The notes below the pieces were generated by a model. That model saw only the letters and a list, made by a program, of their open reading frames with translations. It did not search any database and was not told where the DNA came from. The translations under genes were made by a program, and so were the position numbers. Shown in pieces: positions 1-5,428 of a DNA stretch of 5,428 bases. Numbering within the stretch: position 1 is the first letter of the stretch; every line of letters starts with the position of its first letter. The stretch is from Gammaproteobacteria bacterium (lineage in GTDB: Bacteria > Pseudomonadota > Gammaproteobacteria > Comchoanobacterales > Comchoanobacteraceae), in assembly GCA_029243665.1 (NCBI GenBank), contig JAQWRO010000002.1, positions 1-5,428 of the forward strand. The letters are read 5' to 3'.

Positions 1-177
1 GCATTGGTAAATCTTATGAAAGGTAAAGAATCTGCTTCAGCAGAGCCTAAGTTTGTTAATAGTAATAACGATATTAAAGGTTCAAATGTAATTGATATGT
101 ACCAACATGGTTTACGATCAAAAAATACAAACATGGGGCCAAACACTATGGGTCCAAATCCATTCAATATTAGATAA
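1..177 (+). CDS. 3' end of an unrecognised protein-coding gene (partial)
   Basis: The first frame is open from the left edge to a TAA at 175-177, giving 58 residues of a C-terminus whose start lies outside the window. I do not recognise the protein. The visible part is hydrophilic, rich in Asn, Ser, Gly and Lys, and has no membrane segment. It ends with two near-tandem MGPN motifs (133-144 and 148-159) and a final NPFNIR. The two MGPN copies use different synonymous codons for Gly and Asn, which suggests selection on the protein rather than a recent DNA duplication and supports real coding. The tail looks like a flexible extension rather than a folded domain. The gene points the same way as fimV-truA but is separated from it by about 130 bp. 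No function can be assigned. Confidence 0.6.
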   Translation, partial: ALVNLMKGKESASAEPKFVNSNNDIKGSNVIDMYQHGLRSKNTNMGPNTMGPNPFNIR

Positions 178-203
178 CATCGTAAACGTAATGGTATGCT
201 GAA

Positions 204-231
204 AGTGGTTGTCACAATCAATCAGACCACT
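204..231 (+). repeat. Imperfect inverted repeat in the intergenic region; weak terminator candidate for the upstream gene
   Basis: AGTGGTT at 204-210 can pair with GACCACT at 225-231 (six Watson-Crick pairs plus one G-T pair) around a 14-nt loop. T-rich sequence follows, but the T runs start only at 249-253 and 257-261, well away from the stem. This is therefore a poor fit to an intrinsic terminator. It may instead be an operator-like dyad or chance. Its position just after the upstream stop codon is the main reason to record it. Confidence 0.25.
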
Positions 232-283
232 CGATAGATTTATACTTGTTTTTAAATTTTTAGACTAATTCAATTTCTAGCAC

Positions 284-313
284 TTGATCCTTAATTTATT
301 ATCCATGTATGAT
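284..313 (+). promoter_or_regulatory. Candidate sigma-70 promoter for fimV-truA operon, possibly giving a leaderless transcript
   Basis: TTGATC at 284-289 (4 of 6 matches to TTGACA) lies 18 nt before TATGAT at 308-313 (5 of 6 matches to TATAAT). A transcript from this promoter would be expected to start near 320-321, which is the A of the in-frame ATG at 321. No Shine-Dalgarno sequence is visible before either the ATG at 309 or the ATG at 321, which fits a leaderless start. In an AT-rich intergenic region such matches also arise by chance, so this is a prediction only. Confidence 0.35.
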
Positions 314-899
314 AGTGACTATGAATATATCAAATTTTTTCTTTATCTCGTTTTTAATGTTATCAAACGCTTTTGCTCAGGTAGATGAAATTTCATCTCA
401 ATCCCCAATCATGACTAGATTAGATTATGTTGAATCCAATTTAAGTCAGGTAGCCAATAATGAGCAGGCACTAATGACACAGAATCAAGCATTGGCATCT
501 AAAATTGATGCAGTATCTAATATGCAAACACAACCTGCAACTGTTGCATCCAATGATCTTGTTTTTCTGGTCATACTATCTAGTTTGATCATGATGTTGG
601 TTTTGGCAGGATGTATGGATCGTCAAACACCAATCTCAAAAAAAGTTATAATCAAAAAGCAGCCAGTTAAATCTAATAAAACTCAAATGCCCGAGCTTGT
701 TCGTGAAAAACATGATGAAGAATATGACTTTATGGGTTCTCAAGAAGCCGTGCCTGCAAGGTTTAACCTAGCAGAAGCTTATATGCAAATGAGAGAATTT
801 CAGCAAGCTAGACGTGTATTAGAAGGCATTTTAGAGCAGGGTGATTCTGATCAAAGACAAAAAGCTTCAGCGTTATTGACTCAGTTACCAAGCCTATGA
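309..899 (+). CDS. fimV: Miniature FimV-like inner-membrane protein with FimV C-terminal motif, no LysM domain
   Basis: FimV proteins are inner-membrane scaffolds of polar organisation, type IV pili and type II secretion. They normally have a periplasmic LysM domain, one membrane helix and a long acidic cytoplasmic part ending in TPR-like repeats. Here the 196 residues show a signal peptide (about 5-23, ending AFA before Q24), a Gln/Asn-rich likely coiled coil (about 35-72) and one membrane helix (about 83-102). A basic stretch follows (110-124, KK-rich, consistent with the cytoplasmic side). A C-terminal helix pair at about 147-190 (ARFNLAEAYMQMREFQQARR and LEGILEQGDSDQRQKASALL) closely resembles the FimV C-terminal domain. 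LysM and the acidic region are absent; known FimVs are commonly several hundred residues or more. The start is uncertain: ATG 321 (192 aa) is as plausible as ATG 309, and neither has a Shine-Dalgarno. The direct overlap with truA matches fimV-truA synteny. The protein could also be called simply 'FimV C-terminal domain protein'. Confidence 0.75.
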   Translation: MIVTMNISNFFFISFLMLSNAFAQVDEISSQSPIMTRLDYVESNLSQVANNEQALMTQNQALASKIDAVSNMQTQPATVASNDLVFLVILSSLIMMLVLAGCMDRQTPISKKVIIKKQPVKSNKTQMPELVREKHDEEYDFMGSQEAVPARFNLAEAYMQMREFQQARRVLEGILEQGDSDQRQKASALLTQLPSL

Positions 900-1684
900 A
901 AAGACATGTCATGGGTATTGCCTATCACGGTAAGCAATATTATGGCTGGCAAATTCAACCCAAAGACCCTTCTGTTCAAGCTGCTCTTCAGTTGGCATTA
1001 GAAAAGTTTAGTCTAAAACCTACCAAAGTAACGTGTGCAGGCAGAACTGATCGTGGTGTGCATGGCGCGCAGCAATGCATCCACTTTGATTCAGATGTGG
1101 ATAGACCCTCACATAGTTGGGTTAAAGGTACCAATGCTTTTTTACCAGACGATGTTCAAGTATTATGGCATCGTTTCGTTGATGATGATTTTCATGCGCG
1201 TTTTTCGGCAACGTCAAGACGTTATTGCTATTTAATTAAACAAAATGAACACAGCCAGGTTTTATGGCAAGACAATGCATATGTGATCAAAGAGGCGCTA
1301 GACGTTAAACTGATGCAAGACGCAGGAAAATATTTAATCGGTGAACATGATTTTTCATCATTTAGAGTCAGTCAATGCCAAGCATTTTCACCTATTCGAA
1401 CAATTCATCAATGTGATATCATGTGTCACAATGATTGGGTATTTATACGATTAGAAGCCAATGCATTCTTACACCATATGGTTAGAATCATTGTTTATAC
1501 CTTAATGAAGGTTGGTCTTGGTCATGAAAATCCAGCATGGGTTAAGTCACGATTAGATGCCCAGTCACGAGAAGCAATAGATAATATGGCGCCTGCATGT
1601 GGCTTATACTTTGAAGGGGCAACATACCCAGAAAATTTTGAATTACCAAATTTTTATACAATCATGGCTAAGGAGGGTGTATAA
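896..1684 (+). CDS. truA: tRNA pseudouridine(38-40) synthase TruA
   Basis: TruA converts uridines 38, 39 and 40 in the anticodon stem-loop of many tRNAs to pseudouridine, in the cytoplasm. The 262 residues match the usual family length (about 270 in E. coli). The N-terminus has the family pattern GIAYHGKQYYGWQ (7-19). The catalytic motif AGRTDRGVHG lies at 48-57, with Asp52 as the expected nucleophile. The second half carries the conserved NAFLHHMVRIIVYTLMKVG block and ends with a typical APACGLYF...YPENFELP segment. The start ATG overlaps the fimV stop as ATGA (896-899) and no Shine-Dalgarno is visible before it, so translation is probably coupled to fimV. All key residues appear intact. The coding end also contains the ribosome binding site of the next gene. 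Confidence 0.97.
   Translation: MKRHVMGIAYHGKQYYGWQIQPKDPSVQAALQLALEKFSLKPTKVTCAGRTDRGVHGAQQCIHFDSDVDRPSHSWVKGTNAFLPDDVQVLWHRFVDDDFHARFSATSRRYCYLIKQNEHSQVLWQDNAYVIKEALDVKLMQDAGKYLIGEHDFSSFRVSQCQAFSPIRTIHQCDIMCHNDWVFIRLEANAFLHHMVRIIVYTLMKVGLGHENPAWVKSRLDAQSREAIDNMAPACGLYFEGATYPENFELPNFYTIMAKEGV
1670..1677 (+). promoter_or_regulatory. Strong Shine-Dalgarno inside the end of truA, sets the start at 1687
   Basis: AAGGAGGG lies within the last codons of truA (encoding part of Lys-Glu-Gly-Val). Counting from its AGGAGG core (1671-1676), it is 10 nt before the ATG at 1687. It is the strongest ribosome binding site in the window. It favours ATG 1687 over the next in-frame ATG at 1735. Confidence 0.8.
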
Positions 1685-1686
1685 TT

Positions 1687-2916
1687 ATGTTTGAGACATA
1701 TGTCGAGGAAAATACAACTAAAGTGCAAGAAAATATGAAACAATCACTAACCATTTATCAGATTAAAACTGCAAAAGAATTACTTTCGCATGAAACCTAT
1801 CAAAATTACATTAAGCGATTAAAGACATTAGTAATGAAGGATGACGATGAGACGGACATTGCTTTTGCAGAGTCTTTTTTCGAATCATTATATATGGATT
1901 TGATAAATAATTATGCCGAAATGGTTCAGTCTATAAGTATCTCCACTGGAACCTGGAGTAGATATGTACTAAATAATAGCTTATTACGCGCATTGCAGGC
2001 CCTGGAATCATATTTTTCTACTTATGGGCACCATCAATTGGAAGAAGGTGATATCATGCCTTATGCGATCTATTCTGCTGCTTTGTTGACGAATGTGGGT
2101 CAAATCTTTGGGGAGCATGCATTTCAATTAGTTGATGAGCACGGTTCGTATCAAGCCCCATGGGATCCGATTGAAGGACCAATGACACATTTTCATTTAT
2201 CATGGTTTAGAATGCGTCCCATTGAGCCATTATCCAAACAAGCTATGAAATATCGAACCATAATGCTTGCTTGTGCCAAAATTTTACCAGAAATAGGATA
2301 TAAATGGATTGCAGAAGATCATGATGTATTGTCATGGTGGTTAGATGCATTAAATGATTTGGATGAAGGGTTAGCAGAATTTAAAATTGATTTGTTATTG
2401 GACAATGAGTTTGTTGAACGTTCACGTTTAATCGATGTTGATGTAGCACATTTGTTCCCTAAAGAGCTAATGGAAGCAGAAAAATTCTTAGAAGAAATCA
2501 AAAAACAAATTGAAAAAGACTTAAAAATTAAGAAACAAAGCTACTACAAAACTAAGCGAAGTGTGGTCATTACCGAGGAAATGCTCAAGAATTTTGCGGA
2601 GAGAAATAAAACATCAGTAGGTAATCTAGTTAAGGGTCTCTCTAAAGCCGGCATTAGTTCATCTAAGAGTATTTCTAAGTTTATGATAAAATCCACGGGT
2701 GCTTCCTCTGGTATGTTTATGGGTGAATCTGGGAAGAAGACAGTTTCAGGCATAGAAATTTCTAAAGACAAGTTGAAATCGCTAGAAAAGAATATGCAGG
2801 GTATCAAAGTTATGATGTCTGCTGCTTATGCTGCAAAGTTTATTCAGTCAGATCAAGCTGCACAAATGGCTAAATCTGGTGATTCTACTGCATTAGTGCC
2901 TGGACAAAAGGGCTAG
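1687..2916 (+). CDS. TraI_2/MobH-like protein with degenerate HD domain, function unknown
   Basis: This 409-residue soluble protein has no signal peptide or membrane helix. Residues about 65-245 follow the order of blocks in the TraI_2 domain, the HD-type N-terminal part of MobH conjugative relaxases. The blocks are a helix YAEMVQ (76-81), a helix at 92-110, YAIYSAALLTNVGQ (126-139) where relatives have a metal-binding HD.GK, and HGSYQAPWDPIEGPM (152-166) where relatives read DG..WNPFAGS. A long helical part follows with ILPEIGYKWIAEDHDVLSWW (199-218). The expected His cluster of the first block and the HD pair are missing (SISTGTWSRYVLNN and TN instead), so metal-dependent catalysis is unlikely. 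Residues 258-290 form a Lys/Glu-rich probable coiled coil. The rest is a Ser/Lys/Gly-rich tail ending in VPGQKG. The gene begins 2 nt after truA and is probably co-transcribed. The family assignment is from memory of sequence patterns; the role is unknown. Confidence 0.6.
   Translation: MFETYVEENTTKVQENMKQSLTIYQIKTAKELLSHETYQNYIKRLKTLVMKDDDETDIAFAESFFESLYMDLINNYAEMVQSISISTGTWSRYVLNNSLLRALQALESYFSTYGHHQLEEGDIMPYAIYSAALLTNVGQIFGEHAFQLVDEHGSYQAPWDPIEGPMTHFHLSWFRMRPIEPLSKQAMKYRTIMLACAKILPEIGYKWIAEDHDVLSWWLDALNDLDEGLAEFKIDLLLDNEFVERSRLIDVDVAHLFPKELMEAEKFLEEIKKQIEKDLKIKKQSYYKTKRSVVITEEMLKNFAERNKTSVGNLVKGLSKAGISSSKSISKFMIKSTGASSGMFMGESGKKTVSGIEISKDKLKSLEKNMQGIKVMMSAAYAAKFIQSDQAAQMAKSGDSTALVPGQKG
2913..2916. 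other. CTAG shared by the stop codons of two convergent genes
   Basis: The palindrome CTAG provides TAG (2914-2916) for the plus-strand TraI_2-like gene and TAG (2915-2913 read on the minus strand) for the acyl-CoA dehydrogenase. The two convergent coding regions overlap by exactly these four bases, so there is no intergenic space for a shared bidirectional terminator. Confidence 0.95.
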
Positions 2917-4574
2917 AAATCCTCAGATTTGAACTCAGTAATAAGAGAAAAGTTTTGGCTTAACTCGATTGATAGTGTTTCAATTTTACAAGCTTCATGG
3001 TCTATAAAGTATTTACCTAAAGTGTGATATTGTTCGGATGCATCAGTATTTTGTGTTAATTTGCCCCACATGAGTGTCACTAATGTATAACCGGCCAATT
3101 TTAAATAAATAGGTGCTTTGGCCGCAGCGATTTCTGAATTATTTTCTAAGTCTTTTAAGATTTGATCGAAGTGATGCTGTGTCTCACTTAGAGCTTTCTG
3201 TAATGCAGGTTTAAGCCAGGGAGCCATAGCTTCAGAGTCTTTTTTGCATTGATCTAAAAATGATTGCCACTCTGATGAGTGGTGTTTAATTTTTCGTAAA
3301 ACAAAATCTAGTGCTTGAATGCCATTCGTGCCTTCATAAATCATCGCAATACGAGCATCACGGTAGTATTGCTCAACATGCCAGTCTTTGACATAGCCAC
3401 TGCCACCCATGACTTGGAGACAATGATCAATCACATCACAACCTATCTCAGTACAAAAGCTTTTTAAGATGGGTGTCAATAAATTGGTTAATGGATCATC
3501 CTGGGGCAGGGTATGGGCATAAAAGAGCAGGGCTCTTAAACCAATAATAATCGATTTTGCATGGAGTCTTTGACGACGGACATCAGGGTGATGCAAAATC
3601 GGGTCAGCAGGGTGTGCATGATCATGTTTGTTGGGATCTAAAGCACGTGATTGACGTCGATCTTTTACAAACGCATGAGATGCTTGGTATGCGATTTCTG
3701 CTAAAGCAATGCCTTGGTTAGCAACTGTTTTTCTTGCATCATTCATCATAACAAACATATGTGCCAACCCATGATTGGCCTCACCAATTAAATAGCCTTG
3801 CGCTTCGTCAAATTGCATGACACACGTTGGTGACACATGCGTCCCCATTTTATGTTCAACCCCTGCACAATAGACTGTATTACGATCCCCATTTTCAAGC
3901 CATTTGGGTACTAAAAACAATGAAATCCCCCTGCTGCCTTCTGGTGCATCAGGTAATTTAGCCAATACCAAATGAATGATGTTTTCAGCGAGGTCATGTT
4001 CCCCAAAAGTAATCCATATTTTTTGACCTGAAATCAGATAATGATCTCCTTTAGACATGGCTTTGGTTTTAATTAAGCCAAGGTCTGTACCACAGTGTGA
4101 TTCAGTTAAACACATCGATCCCATCCATTGACCTGAGACCATTTTAGGTAGGTACGCATTTTTCAATTCTTCAGAAGCATTTTTTTCAATGGCCATGCAG
4201 GCACTGTGGGTTAGGCTTATACCTAAAAATAAAGCACTGTTAGCAGACATCAACATTTCATAACAAAGCTGACAGATGGTTTTTGGTAGTTCAAGGCCAC
4301 CCCAAACACTGGCGTGCTCAAGCGCAAATAGACCTAATTCACGCATTTGATCAATCAATGCTTGATAACCCTTTGGTAACTGAATGCTATGATCCTCGGG
4401 GTTGAATTGAATGCCCTGTTGATCGCCTATAAAATTAGACTCAACTAATTGTGCCTGACACAGCTCATCGACGCTGGTTAGTATGGCATCATATAAAGCA
4501 CGATCCTCCTTACTCAATTCAGGTGTGAAACATTGCATTAAATAGTTATAATCTGTCAAAGGTGCATGATACAT
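2913..4574 (-). CDS. Acyl-CoA dehydrogenase, complete second copy of a tandem pair
   Basis: This FAD-dependent enzyme would oxidise an acyl-CoA to the trans-2-enoyl-CoA in beta-oxidation. From ATG 4574 it has 553 residues, close to the roughly 590-600 of the large acyl-CoA dehydrogenase subfamily that has a short N-terminal extension (MYHAPLTDYNYLMQ here) and an extra C-terminal helical domain. Visible motifs are MCLTESHCGTDLGL (154-167), KIWITFGEHDLAENI (185-199), KDRRQSRALD, GGSGYVKDWHVEQYYRDARI and YEGTNGIQ with catalytic Glu414 (codon 3333-3335). The C-terminal domain spans about 430-553. An in-frame TTG at 4586 would add MRLI, but ATG 4574 has GAGG 6 nt upstream and is preferred. The gene lies 8 nt after its paralogue. 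Residues 277-288 (MNDARKTVANQG) differ from the paralogue's NAARIGVGIQG. Substrate chain length cannot be read from the sequence. Confidence 0.93.
   Translation of the reverse strand: MYHAPLTDYNYLMQCFTPELSKEDRALYDAILTSVDELCQAQLVESNFIGDQQGIQFNPEDHSIQLPKGYQALIDQMRELGLFALEHASVWGGLELPKTICQLCYEMLMSANSALFLGISLTHSACMAIEKNASEELKNAYLPKMVSGQWMGSMCLTESHCGTDLGLIKTKAMSKGDHYLISGQKIWITFGEHDLAENIIHLVLAKLPDAPEGSRGISLFLVPKWLENGDRNTVYCAGVEHKMGTHVSPTCVMQFDEAQGYLIGEANHGLAHMFVMMNDARKTVANQGIALAEIAYQASHAFVKDRRQSRALDPNKHDHAHPADPILHHPDVRRQRLHAKSIIIGLRALLFYAHTLPQDDPLTNLLTPILKSFCTEIGCDVIDHCLQVMGGSGYVKDWHVEQYYRDARIAMIYEGTNGIQALDFVLRKIKHHSSEWQSFLDQCKKDSEAMAPWLKPALQKALSETQHHFDQILKDLENNSEIAAAKAPIYLKLAGYTLVTLMWGKLTQNTDASEQYHTLGKYFIDHEACKIETLSIELSQNFSLITEFKSEDF
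3304..3416. repeat. Paralogous DNA block A (matches 4968-5080)
   Basis: These 113 bases, around the catalytic Glu codon of the downstream dehydrogenase, align without gaps to 4968-5080 of the upstream copy, with scattered differences mostly at third codon positions. This is a gene-duplication repeat in direct orientation, offset by 1664 bp, and not a mobile element. Confidence 0.8.
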
Positions 4575-4579
4575 AATTA

Positions 4580-4585
4580 ACCTCA
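4580..4585 (-). promoter_or_regulatory. Stop-codon-containing Shine-Dalgarno coupling the two acyl-CoA dehydrogenases
   Basis: On the minus strand, TGAGGT combines the TGA stop of the upstream dehydrogenase (4585-4583) with a GAGG Shine-Dalgarno. The spacer TTAATT then leads to the ATG at 4574. The ribosome finishing the first gene would sit on the ribosome binding site of the second, which suggests translational coupling and decides the start. Confidence 0.7.
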
Positions 4586-5428
4586 AAAATCTTCATGGTC
4601 CATCTTCATGATGGCTTCTTTACCTGCTTTAATTTGCAACAATAAGGTTTGTGATTCTGGCAAAATATGTTCAATGAAATATTTCCCAACGGGTATCTTT
4701 GAGGCATCCTTTGCAGTCATCAGTCCCCACATATAAGTCAACATACAAAGCGCAAATAAATTTAAGAAACGTGTACTCACAGCCCCTGCTTGTTCAGGGT
4801 CTTTCACAGCATGGGTCATTAACCACATCGCAGCTTCTTGTAGCTTGGTTCTAACATCCATAGAAGCTTGTTTGAACTCGTCTAAAAACCCTGCTTCTTT
4901 TGCTTGGATTTCTGCCATCAAAGCCATAAATGCTTTGCCTTGATCTTTAGGCAGTTTTCGGCCAACCAAATCAAGTGCCTGAATGCCATTGGTGCCTTCA
5001 TAGATCATTGCAATCCTAGCATCTCTATAAAATTGTTCAATGTGCCAATCTTTGACATACCCTGACCCTCCAAGCACTTGTTGGGCCAAACTGATGTTAT
5101 GACAGCCACGCTCAGTTAAATAACTTTTAATGATTGGGGTGAGTAATCCAAAGGTATCACTATCGCCATTGCGATCTTTTTCTATGGCACTGTAGACGAC
5201 TAAAGCACGCATGGCTTCATTGGTCGCTTTACATTCAAGTAACATGCGCCTAATGTCTGGGTGAACCAATATGGTATCTGCAGGTTGATCCAGTTCACGT
5301 TTATCCTTATCTAACGAACGAGACTGGCGTCTATCTTTGGCGAATAAAAGGGCGGTTTGATAAGCCATTTCAGAAAGTGCCAAGCCTTGTATGCCAACAC
5401 CAATTCGCGCAGCATTCATCATCACAAA
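4583..5428 (-). CDS. Acyl-CoA dehydrogenase, first copy of the tandem pair (5' part outside window)
   Basis: This is the C-terminal 281 residues of a second acyl-CoA dehydrogenase of the same subfamily; the N-terminal and beta-barrel parts lie beyond the right edge. The frame is open to the last base, beginning Phe-Val-Met-Met-Asn. The GTG at 5425 aligns with an internal Val of the paralogue (MFVMMNDAR) and is not a start. Visible motifs are MMNAARIGVGIQG, KDRRQSRSLDKDKRE, LVHPDIRRMLL, LGGSGYVKDWHIEQFYRDAR and YEGTNGIQALD. The catalytic Glu codon is at 4997-4999. The C-terminal helical domain follows from about residue 160 of the visible part and ends KMDHEDF, similar to the EFKSEDF end of its neighbour. 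This copy looks closer to the family consensus than the downstream one. Role: the first step of acyl-CoA beta-oxidation, probably co-translated with the second copy. Confidence 0.92.
   Translation of the reverse strand, partial: FVMMNAARIGVGIQGLALSEMAYQTALLFAKDRRQSRSLDKDKRELDQPADTILVHPDIRRMLLECKATNEAMRALVVYSAIEKDRNGDSDTFGLLTPIIKSYLTERGCHNISLAQQVLGGSGYVKDWHIEQFYRDARIAMIYEGTNGIQALDLVGRKLPKDQGKAFMALMAEIQAKEAGFLDEFKQASMDVRTKLQEAAMWLMTHAVKDPEQAGAVSTRFLNLFALCMLTYMWGLMTAKDASKIPVGKYFIEHILPESQTLLLQIKAGKEAIMKMDHEDF
4968..5080. repeat. Paralogous DNA block B (matches 3304-3416)
   Basis: This is the partner of the block at 3304-3416, in the same orientation and of the same length. It encodes the GGSGYVKDWH..EQ.YRDARIAM and YEGTNGIQALD region shared by the two dehydrogenases. 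Confidence 0.8.

Noticed and set aside
591..620. LVLAGC in the FimV-like protein resembles a lipoprotein lipobox
   Set aside because: It lies about 100 residues into the protein at the end of the internal membrane helix, after a separate N-terminal signal peptide, so lipoprotein processing is not expected.
1035..1235. 66-residue open frame inside truA
   Set aside because: It lies wholly within the conserved truA coding region in another frame, has no ribosome binding site and resembles no known protein.
2319..2807. Two minus-strand open frames (60 and 87 residues) inside the TraI_2-like gene
   Set aside because: They are antisense to a gene with a strong ribosome binding site and coherent protein features. 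Their translations are low-complexity Ser/Leu-rich shadows.
2917..2930. Hairpin AAATC-CTCA-GATTT just after the convergent stop codons as a terminator
   Set aside because: The stem is only 5 bp, AT-rich, has no T run after it on either strand, and codes for the conserved-looking end of the dehydrogenase.
5423..5425. GTG at 5425 as the start of the right-hand dehydrogenase
   Set aside because: The frame continues to the window edge and the residues around it (FVMMN) align with an internal segment of the complete paralogue, so the gene is simply cut by the window.
1..5428. CRISPR array, tRNA/rRNA genes, insertion sequence or attachment site
   Set aside because: No regularly spaced short repeats, tRNA-like folds, transposase motifs or terminal inverted repeats were found on either strand by reading. 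Almost all of the sequence is covered by coding regions.

Overview
This is an AT-rich bacterial window. Gene content and order point to a gammaproteobacterium, and by inference a Legionellales-type (Legionella/Coxiella-like) organism. The main evidence is a fimV-like gene directly overlapping truA, an arrangement seen in many gammaproteobacteria, together with a tandem pair of fatty-acid-type acyl-CoA dehydrogenases. Genes are packed tightly. The only gene-free stretch is about 130-145 bp, at positions 178-308/320.

Left part (+ strand): positions 1-177 hold the 3' end of an unrecognised gene with an Asn/Gly/Pro-rich tail. After the short intergenic region comes a three-gene cluster that is probably one operon. 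Its first gene is a very small FimV-like inner-membrane protein that keeps a signal peptide, coiled coil, membrane segment and the FimV C-terminal TPR-like motif, but has no LysM domain. The second is truA (tRNA pseudouridine 38-40 synthase), joined to fimV by an ATGA overlap. The third encodes a 409-residue protein that begins 2 nt after truA behind a strong Shine-Dalgarno sequence. This protein reads like the TraI_2/MobH (HD-type relaxase N-terminal) fold with its metal-binding His/Asp motifs lost, followed by a basic coiled coil and a low-complexity tail.

Right part (- strand): two paralogous acyl-CoA dehydrogenases are arranged head to tail and converge on the + strand operon. The upstream copy is cut by the right edge of the window, so only its C-terminal 281 residues are visible. 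The downstream copy is complete (553 aa from the preferred ATG at 4574) and is translationally coupled through a stop codon that forms part of its Shine-Dalgarno sequence. Both keep the catalytic Glu in a YEGT motif and probably perform the first, FAD-dependent step of acyl-CoA beta-oxidation. The complete copy diverges in a segment that the other copy conserves.

The two convergent operons meet at a single CTAG, which supplies the TAG stop codon on both strands and leaves no room for a terminator between them. The most interesting items are the pseudo-HD TraI_2-like protein in a housekeeping operon, the miniaturised FimV, and a possible leaderless fimV transcript.
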